Numbered from the stretch's first letter, positions 46,763 through 55,098 are shown. The stretch: 64,000 nt of DNA from Algoriphagus mannitolivorans DSM 15301 (GCF_000429425.1 NZ_AUBV01000001.1:62001-126000); one strand, 5' to 3'. Program-made: numbers and translations. The notes: generated by a model from the sequence alone, not told the origin.

Positions 46763-48598
46763 TTGAAAAAGGGCGGAAAACATATTTTAGGAATTCTTTT
46801 AGTGTTCCTCACAGGAATCGCTACCCCAGCGCTTGCTCAGTTCAAAGAGCTTGGGCCTTTGGAAACCCTGAAATACAAAACCAACAGTTTAGGCCCTAAC
46901 CAAAAGATTCAAGCCCAAAACACACTTCCTTTTTGGGATGATTTTTCCCAAGGAATTGACACCATTAAATGGACTAACTCCGGCGCATCCTATACTGAAA
47001 CCATTGGAAATAATGCCCCAAGTTTCGGAATGATCCTATTCAATGGAGTGGATTCAAACGGATACCCCTACTCTTTCCAGACTCGGGATATCGGCCAAAC
47101 TGATGTATTCACTTCCAAACCTTTCAACCTGTCCCAGTTATCCTCTGGCGCTCAAAACAACCTTTATCTGAGCTTTTATTGGCAAGCAGGGGGAAAAGCA
47201 GAGGCTCCAGACAGTAGTGATGAATTTGTCTTACAAATCCTCACTCCTCAAAAAACCTGGCAAAGAGTCTGGTCCACCTCCGGAGGGTCTGGAATTGACA
47301 GAAATAACTTCAAACAGGAAATCTTCCAAATTTTGCCAGCTTGGCAACATTCTGAATTTCAATTCAGATTTCTTTCCGAAGGTCGAAGAAATGGTCCTTT
47401 TGACAGCTGGATTTTAGATTACGTCTATCTCAACACCGGACGGACTTCCACTGATTTAAACTACCGTGACAGAACTCTGACTTCACCGAACCAGGTTCTA
47501 TTGGGTGATTTCGCCGCCTATCCACTAGCCCTTTTGAAGACCTCCCAAAAACAAGCTTGGACTACTGTTTCAAACGAGTTTATAAATCTGGAAAATAGAT
47601 TTAGGGCAATGGAGTATTCTGTTTTAATCCAAGATTCCTTGGGCAGATTAATTAGCCCCATCAATTTAAACACTCCTTTTAACCCAGTTCCGAATGCATT
47701 AGAAAGAAGGAAATTTGAAAGTCGGGATTTTAAGGATTTTGAATTTCTGACAATCGAATCCGACCTCTATTTTAAAACATTTTTAACCACCGGTGATGGG
47801 CCCTTATTTACAGTCACCAATGGTGACACCACTCGGTTTGAATCTGTCGATTATAAAAGCAACGATACCGTTTATTCAGTATTTCCAATTCGGGATTTCT
47901 TCGCCTATGATCGTGGAATGGCTGATTATGCTGCTGGAATCAACCAAAAAGGGGGACAGCTTGCAGTTGCTTATTCCACGCCACAGTCTGTTTTTCTCAA
48001 AGGAATATCCATCAATTTCACCAATTCTTCTCAAGCAAATCAGGCAGTGGATATTTTGATTTGGAAGGATCTGGATTCTAAGCCGGTTTATAAAAAAGAA
48101 GTGATCATTTCCCCTGTAAGTGCTGGAAAGAGCTTTCAATACTTTGCTTTGGAAGAAAATATCGAGGTAAATGATACATTTTATATCGGTTTTGCACAAT
48201 ACACCAATGATTTTATCCACATTGGACTGGATAAGACCAATGATCAAGGAAATAAGATAAACTACAATGTCGGAGGCGGCTGGGTAGAAAACAAAGACGT
48301 GAAAGGATCCCTGATGGTCAGGCCACATATTTCGATGGAACCTCCCTTCACTGAATCAAATCTCCCAGAAACAGGATTTAGAATCTATCCCAACCCTGTG
48401 ACTAGCCTGTTAACCGTAGAAGGTGATTACCAAGAGATTGCGATTTTTGATTCCTTTGGAAGACAGATTTTGTTACCAAAGGAATCCTCCGGTCAAGGGG
48501 AAATCATTAACTTTAGCGGACAAAGACCTGGAATTTATATTCTCAACTTGGTAAAAGATTCCAAAGTCAAGTCCTTTAGAATTCAAGTAAATAAGTGA
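46763..48598 (+). CDS. T9SS-sorted surface/secreted protein of unknown function (TTG start)
   Basis: No ATG lies before residue 80 or so, while a TTG at 46763 gives a good signal peptide (MKKGGKHILGILLVFLTGIA, then TPALAQ). I therefore accept TTG. The 611-residue product has beta-sandwich regions, including a jelly-roll-like SFYWQAGGKAEAPDSSDEFVL stretch split here by features, and ends with a T9SS type A domain (FRIYPNPVTSLLTVEGDYQ ... KSFRIQVNK). No catalytic motif is visible. It is read from the same transcript as the PASTA protein and rhodanese, so a role in the cell envelope is plausible. Confidence 0.85.
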   Translation: MKKGGKHILGILLVFLTGIATPALAQFKELGPLETLKYKTNSLGPNQKIQAQNTLPFWDDFSQGIDTIKWTNSGASYTETIGNNAPSFGMILFNGVDSNGYPYSFQTRDIGQTDVFTSKPFNLSQLSSGAQNNLYLSFYWQAGGKAEAPDSSDEFVLQILTPQKTWQRVWSTSGGSGIDRNNFKQEIFQILPAWQHSEFQFRFLSEGRRNGPFDSWILDYVYLNTGRTSTDLNYRDRTLTSPNQVLLGDFAAYPLALLKTSQKQAWTTVSNEFINLENRFRAMEYSVLIQDSLGRLISPINLNTPFNPVPNALERRKFESRDFKDFEFLTIESDLYFKTFLTTGDGPLFTVTNGDTTRFESVDYKSNDTVYSVFPIRDFFAYDRGMADYAAGINQKGGQLAVAYSTPQSVFLKGISINFTNSSQANQAVDILIWKDLDSKPVYKKEVIISPVSAGKSFQYFALEENIEVNDTFYIGFAQYTNDFIHIGLDKTNDQGNKINYNVGGGWVENKDVKGSLMVRPHISMEPPFTESNLPETGFRIYPNPVTSLLTVEGDYQEIAIFDSFGRQILLPKESSGQGEIINFSGQRPGIYILNLVKDSKVKSFRIQVNK

Positions 48599-48599
48599 T

Positions 48600-48896
48600 A
48601 TGGAAGATATAAACGTAAACGATTTAAAGTCCCGCCTCGATCAGGGAGAGAAGTTTCTTTTCTTGGACGTAAGAGAGGAATGGGAGTATGAAGAGGATAA
48701 CTTAGGCGCCAAAAATATTCCATTGGGAGAACTACCCCATCGATTGGATGAATTGGAAGAGTATAAAAATCAAGAAATCGTGATTCATTGTCGCTCAGGA
48801 GCCAGAAGTGGAAACGCAAAAAAATTCCTCGAGGGCAAAGGATTCTCAAAAGTCAGAAATGTTCTCGGAGGCATCATAGCATACAGAGAAATCTAA
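48600..48896 (+). CDS. Rhodanese-domain protein
   Basis: The 98-residue single rhodanese domain carries the active cysteine at about residue 64 in VIHCRSGARSG, with the usual LDVREEWEYEEDNL opening and a C-terminal LGGIIAYREI helix. Such proteins transfer sulfur or bind persulfides in the cytoplasm. It starts one base after the T9SS protein's stop and is followed by a strong terminator. Confidence 0.93.
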   Translation: MEDINVNDLKSRLDQGEKFLFLDVREEWEYEEDNLGAKNIPLGELPHRLDELEEYKNQEIVIHCRSGARSGNAKKFLEGKGFSKVRNVLGGIIAYREI

Positions 48897-48933
48897 AAAA
48901 ATCCCGGATTGAATACAATCCGGGATTTTTTTT
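48895..48933 (+). terminator. Terminator of the PASTA-T9SS-rhodanese operon
   Basis: The 11-bp core ATCCCGGATTG/CAATCCGGGAT (48901-48911 with 48916-48926, loop AATA), extended by six A-T pairs, is followed by a T run to 48933. Confidence 0.93.
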
Positions 48934-49170
48934 CAGATTATTGGAATTGCCCCTCCAGTGATATCAGCTTCACTTAATAGCCCGAAAGAACCAAGCCTGC
49001 TTGAATCAAATTTCAATTGGACTTTTTATCCGAGATTCGGAAAATCGGATTTTTAAATTCAAAAACATCTCTCTACTGTAATTGGAATTATTTGCCTGAA
49101 CCATCTTTGCCAAATGCGCTTGGGAAGCTTTAAAAACTTTTTGGACTTATCTTTCACCAGAAATTCCTCA

Positions 49171-49203
49171 AAATAAAAAAGTCACCTTTAAAAAGGTGAC
49201 TTT
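49171..49203 (-). terminator. Terminator of the CAU tRNA gene
   Basis: AAAGTCACCTTT (49178-49189) pairs with AAAGGTGACTTT (49192-49203) over AA. On the minus strand a T-rich run follows directly behind the tRNA. Confidence 0.9.
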
Positions 49204-49204
49204 G

Positions 49205-49278
49205 TGGGCCCAGCTGGGCTCGAACCAGCGACCTCCTGATTATGAGTCAGAAGCTCTAACCAACTGAGCTATAGGCCC
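49205..49278 (-). tRNA. tRNA with CAU anticodon (elongator Met or Ile2)
   Basis: The 74-base cloverleaf folds fully. Acceptor GGGCCTA pairs with TGGGCCC (one G-T pair), the D-stem is GCTC/GAGC, the anticodon loop is CTCATAA (CAU at 49244-49242), and the T-stem is GCTGG/CCAGC with TTCGAGC. The discriminator base is A and no CCA is encoded. The GACTCATAATC...GGTCGCTGGTTC stretch resembles tRNA-Ile2 (lysidine-modified) of E. coli more than elongator tRNA-Met, so the charge identity is open. Confidence 0.9.
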
Positions 49279-49377
49279 ATAAATTTTATCTTTTCCAAAT
49301 CCAAAAGCCTCCATTTCAGATCATGTTGAAGAAGAAAAACTCTCGACTTCAAAAATGGCCCTTGACAGACATAGGCC

Positions 49378-49408
49378 TTGGTTTTGGGTCTGCAATGTTA
49401 CATATTTG
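49378..49408 (+). promoter_or_regulatory. Candidate promoter for the HAD-M50 gene pair
   Basis: TTG at 49378-49380 and CATATTTG at 49401-49408 (seven of eight bases of TAnnTTTG) lie 20 bases apart; the start codon is 28 bases downstream. Confidence 0.45.
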
Positions 49409-49435
49409 AGTTCACTTACACAACTCAAAAAGTGC

Positions 49436-50065
49436 ATGAGCAAGCAGATTTCAGCTGATTTTTTGATTTTCGACCTCGGCAATGTGATCATAGATATTGA
49501 CTACCAAAGGTCTTTGAATCATATTAAATCATTGGTTTCGAATACCCTTCATGACCGGGTAGACTACTTCTATCTCACCGATTTCCACAAGGAATATGAA
49601 AAAGGGAAAATGGATTCCCCTGCTTTCAGAAGAAATGTCAATGAATACTTTGGCCAAAACTGGAGCGATTCCGAGGTAGATTTATTATGGAATAGCCTTT
49701 TAGGAAACATTCCTCCCTCTCGAATTGAATTAATCCAAAAACTCAAAAACAAATACCAAATCGGTATCTTAAGCAATACCAATGCAATTCATATTGATGC
49801 GGTAAATGAAATGCTACAGAAGGATTTTGGAGTGGATTCATTTCATCAACTTGTGGACCATGTTTTTTACAGCCACGAAATGGGCTTGGCAAAGCCTCAA
49901 CAAGAAATCTATCAAACTATGCTAGAACAACTCAGCACCAAAGGTGATAAAGTGATCTTCTTCGATGATTTAGAGGCCAATGTTCTTGGAGCTAAATCTT
50001 GCGGGATTACAGCAATTCAGGTGACTGGTCCCGAGGTAATCTTTGACTACTTTAAGCATGTTTAG
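49436..50065 (+). CDS. HAD-superfamily hydrolase
   Basis: The start is the ATG at 49436 (MSKQISADFLIFDLGN). The 209-residue protein has HAD motif I as FDLGNVIIDID, motif II in GILSNTNAIH, and the metal-binding motif IV FFDDLEANVLGAKSCG, with a helical cap between. It resembles YihX/epoxide-hydrolase-type phosphatases. The second aspartate of motif I is replaced by Gly, as in that subfamily, so a phosphatase or haloacid-type activity cannot be decided. It overlaps the next gene by eight bases. Confidence 0.85.
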   Translation: MSKQISADFLIFDLGNVIIDIDYQRSLNHIKSLVSNTLHDRVDYFYLTDFHKEYEKGKMDSPAFRRNVNEYFGQNWSDSEVDLLWNSLLGNIPPSRIELIQKLKNKYQIGILSNTNAIHIDAVNEMLQKDFGVDSFHQLVDHVFYSHEMGLAKPQQEIYQTMLEQLSTKGDKVIFFDDLEANVLGAKSCGITAIQVTGPEVIFDYFKHV

Positions 50066-51167
50066 TCCCAAGGAATACCTCAGGCACTTTACCCTATTCT
50101 TTTTGACACTCATCACGACTACCTTGGCAGGAGCAGAATGGGTGTATGGAAAATCCGTCATTGGCGTGGAAGAAAGTGCCTTGACTTGGGAATATTTCTG
50201 GAAATCTACAGCATTTTCCATTCCTTTTATAGGAATTTTGTTAGTTCATGAATTGGGCCATTTCTTCACTTCTCTAGTCCATAAAGTCCGGAGCTCTCTT
50301 CCTTATTTCATCCCGGTTTGGTTGGGATTTATAGGCATTCCATCCATCGGAACATTTGGCGCCATTATCCGAATGAAGGGATTTGTCAACAGTAGAAAAA
50401 AATTCTTCGATATCGGTGTCGCAGGGCCAATCGCGGGTTTTGTGCTGGCCTTGGGGGTTTTGATCTATGGATTTACCCATTTGCCTCCGGCGGAATACAT
50501 TTACGAAGTTCATCCGGAATATGCAGATCCCGATTTTGAAGGATATGGAGAGGATGTGTTGGAGTTTTCGCTGGGTGACAATCTCCTTTTTTCATTTTTG
50601 AGAGACACCTTAGCTGATCCGGAAAGAATGCCGAGTATGAAAGAAGTCATTCATTACCCCTTCTTATTTGCGGGATATTTGGCACTTTTTTTCACTGCCC
50701 TTAACCTCCTTCCTATTGGACAGCTAGATGGTGGTCACGTGATTTTTGGCCTTTTTCCAAAGCATCATTATCAGATTTCCCTGACAGCTTTTACCCTTTT
50801 CCTGAGTTATGCCGGACTTGGAATGATCAGTCCATTAATGCCTTTAGAGGATTTATTCCTAAGGATCCCCTTGTATATCGGCTTTCTTTACATCTGCTAT
50901 ACTCGGACGGACTTGACTTCAAGGTCAAAAATCACCCTGGCGCTTTCTATTGCCGCTGTGCAATATGTCATTGCCTTTGTCCGTCCTGAATGGGAAGGAT
51001 ACCAAGGCTGGTTACTATTTGCTTTCTTTATTGGAAGATTAGCGGGGGTCAAACACCCAGATGTTTCGGGATGCAGATCTTTGAGCACAGGCCGGAAAAT
51101 AATCGGCTGGATAGCAATCCTGATTTTTGCCTTATGCTTCTCTCCTCGGCCCTTTCTATTTTCTTAA
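50058..51167 (+). CDS. Site-2 protease-like M50 metalloprotease
   Basis: I take the ATG at 50058 (MFSPKEYLRHF); a TTG at 50043 only adds residues inside the HAD gene. The 369-residue membrane protein has about seven helices. The zinc motif HELGH (about 65-69) and the aspartate motif GQLDGGH (about 225-231) identify it as an M50 intramembrane protease. No PDZ domain is visible, so it belongs to the minimal-type branch. Substrates are probably anti-sigma factors or membrane-anchored regulators, but none lies nearby. Confidence 0.88.
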   Translation: MFSPKEYLRHFTLFFLTLITTTLAGAEWVYGKSVIGVEESALTWEYFWKSTAFSIPFIGILLVHELGHFFTSLVHKVRSSLPYFIPVWLGFIGIPSIGTFGAIIRMKGFVNSRKKFFDIGVAGPIAGFVLALGVLIYGFTHLPPAEYIYEVHPEYADPDFEGYGEDVLEFSLGDNLLFSFLRDTLADPERMPSMKEVIHYPFLFAGYLALFFTALNLLPIGQLDGGHVIFGLFPKHHYQISLTAFTLFLSYAGLGMISPLMPLEDLFLRIPLYIGFLYICYTRTDLTSRSKITLALSIAAVQYVIAFVRPEWEGYQGWLLFAFFIGRLAGVKHPDVSGCRSLSTGRKIIGWIAILIFALCFSPRPFLFS

Positions 51168-51170
51168 AAA

Positions 51171-51195
51171 AAAAGCCCCGACTGTAGTCGGGGCT
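51171..51195 (-). terminator. Strong hairpin, terminator-like on the minus strand
   Basis: AGCCCCGAC (51174-51182) pairs with GTCGGGGCT (51187-51195) over TGTA, followed on the minus strand by a long T run (complement of 51165-51173). No minus-strand gene directly precedes it except the group II intron 0.3 kb away. On the plus strand it lacks a T run, so it may only weakly end the M50 transcript. Confidence 0.6.
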
Positions 51196-51508
51196 AAGGT
51201 GAATTAACAACTTTTCCCTAATCCATAGAATTATGACCGGACTGGACTGTTTCTACGCTAGGAAAAAAACGAGTAGAAAATTGAAGGAAGACCAAACCTA
51301 AACCTTAAAGATCTAATCCTTCAAAATTATATTCTGAATACAGATTTAATTTACTCGTCTTGCATACAAATTTACGAGACAAAATTGAAATCAGTTTTAT
51401 TGGGAGCCAATTTTTGATTCAAATCAATCAAATCCAGAAGCGCTTAAGGAATTTCTAAAAAGCTATTTGTCTTCCTCTGAACAAAAAATAAGAAATCAAT
51501 ATACCTTA
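51196..51508. other. Gene-free stretch between the M50 hairpin and the intron end
   Basis: These 313 bases are AT-rich and hold no convincing gene, RNA or repeat. They are the 3' exon flank of the intron (minus-strand sense); together with 53383-53619 they would form one ordinary intergenic gap before insertion. Confidence 0.6.
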
Positions 51509-51547
51509 GTCGAGTAGGTAAGGGGAATTTCACCCCAAACCTCTCAC
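51509..51547 (-). ncRNA. Group II intron domain VI with bulged branch-point A
   Basis: Minus-strand segments GAGAGGT and ACCT...CTC pair around the TTGGGG/TCCCC hairpin, leaving an unpaired A at 51515, seven bases from the intron's 3' AC. This is the normal branch-point position. Confidence 0.8.
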
Positions 51548-51583
51548 AGCACCGTGCGTGATAGTCTCCCATCACACGGCGCT
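51548..51583 (-). ncRNA. Group II intron domain V (catalytic core)
   Basis: The 36-base hairpin on the minus strand has the catalytic AGC at its 5' base and a nine-bp lower helix (one G-T). It has the two-base CG bulge, a six-bp upper helix with one G-T, and a GAGA tetraloop of GNRA type. All core domain V features are present. The maturase stop codon lies inside it. Confidence 0.93.
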
Positions 51584-52852
51584 TCCAAAGTCAGGTCTCC
51601 TGTTCTTACCAAGAGTTGGTGGTACCAGTTGCCAGTGGGCGAAGAGATTTGGCTTTCCTCGGTAGACTGTTTCCAGCCACCTGATTGCTTTCCTTTTACC
51701 CAGTCTCCGTTTCTGAGCCATCTTCCACTCTATCAGTTTCCTGTTCAGCCAAAACCATAATCCTACCGTTGTCCATTTGTGGAACTTGCAGTAATAGTTA
51801 ATCCAGCCCTTTATCATGACGTTGATAGCAGACGACAGTTCTTGAATATTTCCTCTGAATTTCCTTATCGAAAATTTTCTGAGTTTATCCTTGACTGAGG
51901 TCTTAGAAGATTCACTCATACACGCAGCGGTGATCAGTTTCAGTCCGTCTTTTGTCGGACAATAGCGGGGCTTAAACGTATATCCCAGAAAGTCAAATGA
52001 TGATGCCGTTTCAGGGTTCTCCCTGTTTCGGTCATTTCGGCAGTAGACAATCTTTGTCTTTGCTTCGTTCATGGACAGTCCGCATTCGTTCAACCTTTCC
52101 GCCAATCGGGTTTTCATGAATGCTGCTTGCTTGTTGCTTACGCAGTGAACAATGATGTCGTCCGAGTATCTCTCGAACTGCATTTTCGGAAAATACTTCG
52201 CCATCCACTTGTCGAAGGTGAAGTGTAGAAACATATTCGCTAGCAGTCCACTGATAACCCCTCCCTGAGGAGTACCCTTCTCTCGTCTTTCAGTCACTCC
52301 TGTTCCCTGTTTCACAACATCAGCTTTCAGCCAACGCTCGATGTACATCAAAATCCATTTTTCTTGGGTATAGTATTCTACAGCTTTCAGCAGCAGGTCG
52401 TGGGGAATGTTATCGAAGAATCCACTGATATCGACGTCCAGTACCCATCCAATTTTGCTGCATCTCCTGGTTGCTGACTGGATCGCCATATGAGCATTCC
52501 GCCCAGGTCGATATCCATAGCTGTCAGGATGAAACGTCGGTTCTACTATACGTTCCAGATAGGTTTTGACCACCTGTTGGCATACCCTGTCCGAAACTGT
52601 CGGGATCCCAAGTCCTCGGGTACCCCCTGATTTCTTGGGAATCAACACTTCCTTGATCGCTGAAGGGTGATAGCTTCCTGAGCTCATGCGGTTCCAGAGT
52701 TTGTAAACATTCCTGCTTAGTCCCTCCTCGAAGTCGCTGATGCTCTGTCCGTCTATTCCACCGCTTCCACCGCTGGACTTAACCTTTCTAAAGGCCTCCA
52801 GTACCATTACCCTGTTTACAGGATGTTCCTTTGTTTCATAATAATCAATCAT
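51572..52852 (-). CDS. ltrA: Group II intron reverse transcriptase/maturase without endonuclease domain
   Basis: The 426-residue protein encoded in domain IV copies and helps splice the intron. It has an RT core with KSSGGSGGIDGQSI, PKKSGGTRGLGIPTV, SYGYRPGRNAHMA, DVDISGFFDNI and GTPQGGVISGLLAN. The active site is YSDD (about 233-236) instead of the usual YADD. The maturase X domain follows (INYYCKFHKW). No C-terminal zinc/HNH endonuclease is present. Sequence pattern NVYKLWNRMSSGSYHP and length fit class D introns such as RmInt1, which insert during replication. The end GSAV-stop reads into domain V. Confidence 0.93.
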   Translation of the reverse strand: MIDYYETKEHPVNRVMVLEAFRKVKSSGGSGGIDGQSISDFEEGLSRNVYKLWNRMSSGSYHPSAIKEVLIPKKSGGTRGLGIPTVSDRVCQQVVKTYLERIVEPTFHPDSYGYRPGRNAHMAIQSATRRCSKIGWVLDVDISGFFDNIPHDLLLKAVEYYTQEKWILMYIERWLKADVVKQGTGVTERREKGTPQGGVISGLLANMFLHFTFDKWMAKYFPKMQFERYSDDIIVHCVSNKQAAFMKTRLAERLNECGLSMNEAKTKIVYCRNDRNRENPETASSFDFLGYTFKPRYCPTKDGLKLITAACMSESSKTSVKDKLRKFSIRKFRGNIQELSSAINVMIKGWINYYCKFHKWTTVGLWFWLNRKLIEWKMAQKRRLGKRKAIRWLETVYRGKPNLFAHWQLVPPTLGKNRRPDFGSAV

Positions 52853-53459
52853 CCCATTTTACAAGTTGTTGTCACTATGCAAACCGACTCTGGTTCCACC
52901 CTTCGCTCCTCTCTGCTTTCACAGAATATCGTCACTACTACGATGGAATCCGCCCCCTTTCAGCATTTCGGTATTCGCCTTACAGGTTCTCTGCTTGTAC
53001 TTTCCCTTAGCACTGCTGAAAGAGTTCCCTTGTTCCGTTGAAAAGCCTGAAACGGGTTCCTGCCTCCTTTACACCGCATACTGTCCGGCCGGTAACAGCT
53101 TACTTCTGCAGAACTTTATTCCTGAGGACACATATACCCCCTCAGTTTCAGTATGAGCTATGGATATATCGATGTTTTAATATGGAGGTTCACTTTCGTT
53201 CAGCTCCCCGTTACCCACCTGACAGATGACCTCTGCCTTTTCTTTATCGCTCAATACGAGTACCTTTCGGTAAAACGCACCATAAAGTGGTTTGTGAAAT
53301 CTGGCTGACAGCTTCCACGAAGGACCTTCCTTCATCTTCTCAACAGCATGCAAAGAACTTACTCCTTCGCTTCAAGGCACACATATGTATATCCGCTTTC
53401 TTACTAATAGGCCGTACACTAGGTATAAAATCCCGCTTGAAGTTCAGTTTTAGTCAGCT

Positions 53460-53480
53460 TCGGACTTCGGACTTCCGGCC
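53460..53480. repeat. Short 7-bp repeat array near the intron's 5' end
   Basis: Two exact TCGGACT units and a third, TCCGGCC, follow a partial TCAGCT. They match the same TNNGNYT pattern as the nine-unit array at 3010-3072. Confidence 0.5.
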
Positions 53481-53619
53481 GCAAAACCAAAGGAATTTTG
53501 GGTTGTGGTGCAATTGCGGATAAACATATACCTCAAAAAAGAATAAATCATTTTGTAATTTTCGTTGGCACAAAGCCCTTTTTCCAGCTTGGAAAGTTCA
53601 TCTTAGCCTAATCGTAAAA

Positions 53620-53937
53620 ATGATTGCTCAAACTCCAGATCCTCCCTACTATGCTGTTATTTTCACCAATATCAGAACAGATATTCAGGACCACTATACC
53701 CAGACCGCCGAAGAAATGATCCACTTAGCACAACAACAACCAGGGTATTTGGGCCATGAAAGTGTCCGGGACGGATTGGGAATTACCATCAGCTATTGGG
53801 AAAGTCTTGAAGCAATCAAAAATTGGAAAATGAATTCCGATCACCAGTTGGCCCAAAAAAACGGAAAGGAAAAATGGTACAAAGCCTATAAAACCAGAAT
53901 TGCCAGAGTGGAAAGAGATTATGGATTTGAAGTATAA
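53620..53937 (+). CDS. Antibiotic biosynthesis monooxygenase (ABM) family protein
   Basis: The 105-residue protein is a small dimeric alpha/beta-barrel protein. YYAVIFTNIRTDIQDHYTQT begins the first strand and helix. QPGYLGHESVRDGLGITISYWES is the diagnostic middle with aromatic residues lining the pocket, and DHQLAQKNGKEKWYKAY follows. ABM relatives include quinol monooxygenases and haem-degrading enzymes, but many are of unknown role, and no cofactor motif is visible here. It is monocistronic and converges with the thioesterase gene. Confidence 0.85.
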   Translation: MIAQTPDPPYYAVIFTNIRTDIQDHYTQTAEEMIHLAQQQPGYLGHESVRDGLGITISYWESLEAIKNWKMNSDHQLAQKNGKEKWYKAYKTRIARVERDYGFEV

Positions 53938-53962
53938 AAAAAGGGAATCACTTCCCTTTTTC
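53936..53962. terminator. Bidirectional terminator between ABM and thioesterase genes
   Basis: AAAAAGGGAA (53938-53947) pairs with TTCCCTTTTT (53952-53961) over TCAC. The A-rich and T-rich ends serve both directions. The thioesterase stop codon sits in the loop. Confidence 0.88.
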
Positions 53963-54466
53963 TATTTCTGCTCTAAGCTGCTTTACCCGGTCTCGAATGT
54001 CCAAGCCAGCAATGTCCAACCCGACAGAAGTGGCTTCCAAAAACTCATTCACGGCTCCGGAGTGGTCGGTTGACTTTCCTTCGGCAAGAGTCACATACCT
54101 CATGGTTGACCATAAAACTGTCTTCAACTGGGTTTTAGAATCATCAGTCATATAATATTCCACCACAATGGTATTGTGATTATACCATAGAACTCGGCTC
54201 ATAATCCGAACCCACTCACCTACCATAGCCGGCTTTACATAGCTGATGTTGTGATTATAAACTACCCAAGCAGCTTTATACACCCGGATCAAATCAATGA
54301 TTTCCAATCCGTATAACTTCGGCACTTGGTCCTCACGGGCATTGAAGAAATAGTCAAAATATTTCGCATTATTCAAATGCCTCAAGGGATCGCAATCCTG
54401 AAAACGGATTACTACTCTACTCTCAGTCTCTTTTGGATAGTGCTTTTCTGGGTCAAACTGAAACAT
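53948..54466 (-). CDS. Acyl-CoA thioesterase-like hotdog-fold protein
   Basis: The 172-residue cytoplasmic protein has the 4-hydroxybenzoyl-CoA-thioesterase-like signature RFQDCDPLRHLNNAKYFDYF, whose aspartate is catalytic. This is followed by hotdog-fold strands VRIMSRVLWYNHNTIVVEYYM. It hydrolyses some acyl-CoA or related thioester. It shares one base with the end of pncA (TAATG) and closes the NAD-salvage operon, an association for which I know no mechanistic reason. Confidence 0.85.
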   Translation of the reverse strand: MFQFDPEKHYPKETESRVVIRFQDCDPLRHLNNAKYFDYFFNAREDQVPKLYGLEIIDLIRVYKAAWVVYNHNISYVKPAMVGEWVRIMSRVLWYNHNTIVVEYYMTDDSKTQLKTVLWSTMRYVTLAEGKSTDHSGAVNEFLEATSVGLDIAGLDIRDRVKQLRAEIEKGK

Positions 54467-55098
54467 TACAAAAACTCTTTATAGGTACAAATTTGAATTC
54501 CTGATTTACGCATTTCCTCTATGGCATCTTTTCCGTCTGAAGGTGAAAGATTGACGGCGCGGGTAGCATCTTCAATTAAGAAAGTTTCAAAGCCAAGTGA
54601 TTTGGCATCCAGCGCGGTGAACTTTACACAATAATCCAGGGCTAGACCACAGACAAAAACAGTATCTATTCCCTTGGCTTTCAGATAAGCATTTAAGCCT
54701 GTGTCTCCTTTTCTTGCATTATCGAAAAATCCAGAATAGGAATCCACCTCCGGGTTTTTGCCTTTCTGGAAAATGACCTCCCAGTTCGACTGGTCTAGAT
54801 CCTTGTGGAATTCAGCCCCAAATGTACCCTGCACACAGTGATCTGGCCAAAGAATCTGATCCAATCCTCCCAAAACCACAAATTCTCCAGGGCTTTTCCC
54901 ATCATATTGGGATGCAAAACTCCCATGATTTGCAGGGTGAAAATCCTGGGTGACAATCACGTGAGAAAACTTTTTCTGGATTGCATTGATCATTGGGATA
55001 ATCTGGTCTCCGTCTTTCACTTCCAAAGCACCACCGGGAATAAAATCATTTTGCACATCCACAATGAGCAATGCGGTGCTATTCTGCTTGATGTCCAT
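54466..55098 (-). CDS. pncA: Nicotinamidase
   Basis: PncA converts nicotinamide to nicotinate for NAD salvage. The ATG at 55098 gives 211 residues; an upstream TTG is less likely. The catalytic Asp14 lies in LLIVDVQNDF, the metal site in VTQDFHPANHGSF, the lysine in IFQKGKNPEVDSYSGF, and the catalytic cysteine at about 157 in GLALDYCVKFTALDA. It overlaps the 3' end of pncB by 20 bases, so the two consecutive salvage steps are translated from one message. Confidence 0.96.
   Translation of the reverse strand: MDIKQNSTALLIVDVQNDFIPGGALEVKDGDQIIPMINAIQKKFSHVIVTQDFHPANHGSFASQYDGKSPGEFVVLGGLDQILWPDHCVQGTFGAEFHKDLDQSNWEVIFQKGKNPEVDSYSGFFDNARKGDTGLNAYLKAKGIDTVFVCGLALDYCVKFTALDAKSLGFETFLIEDATRAVNLSPSDGKDAIEEMRKSGIQICTYKEFL

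Larger units (their letters stand above)
51509..53382 (-). mobile_element. Group II intron, class D-like (RmInt1 type), with maturase ORF
   Basis: On the minus strand, a 5' end GTGTG at 53382 starts about 530 bases of domains I-III. These include a CCTT...AAGG hairpin directly after it and conserved GCTGAACGAAAGTGAACC-like and GTAGTAGTGACGA stretches. The intron then contains a reverse transcriptase gene, a perfect domain V and a domain VI, ending in AC at 51509. This gives 1874 bases, near the 1884 of RmInt1, the model class D intron. The 3' end is well fixed; the 5' end could instead be a GTGCG at 53280. It is inserted between genes, not within one. Confidence 0.88.

Noticed and set aside
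49020..49065. ATCCGA/TCGGAT hairpin followed by Ts
   Set aside because: Only six pairs with a long loop; no gene ends just before it on the plus strand.
51171..51195. Hairpin as main terminator of the M50 gene
   Set aside because: The plus strand lacks a T run after the stem; it fits the minus strand better.
52823..53523. Several plus-strand frames of 60-96 codons opposite the 5' part of the intron
   Set aside because: They lie antisense to intron domains I-III, have no protein-family resemblance, and are a known source of false genes.
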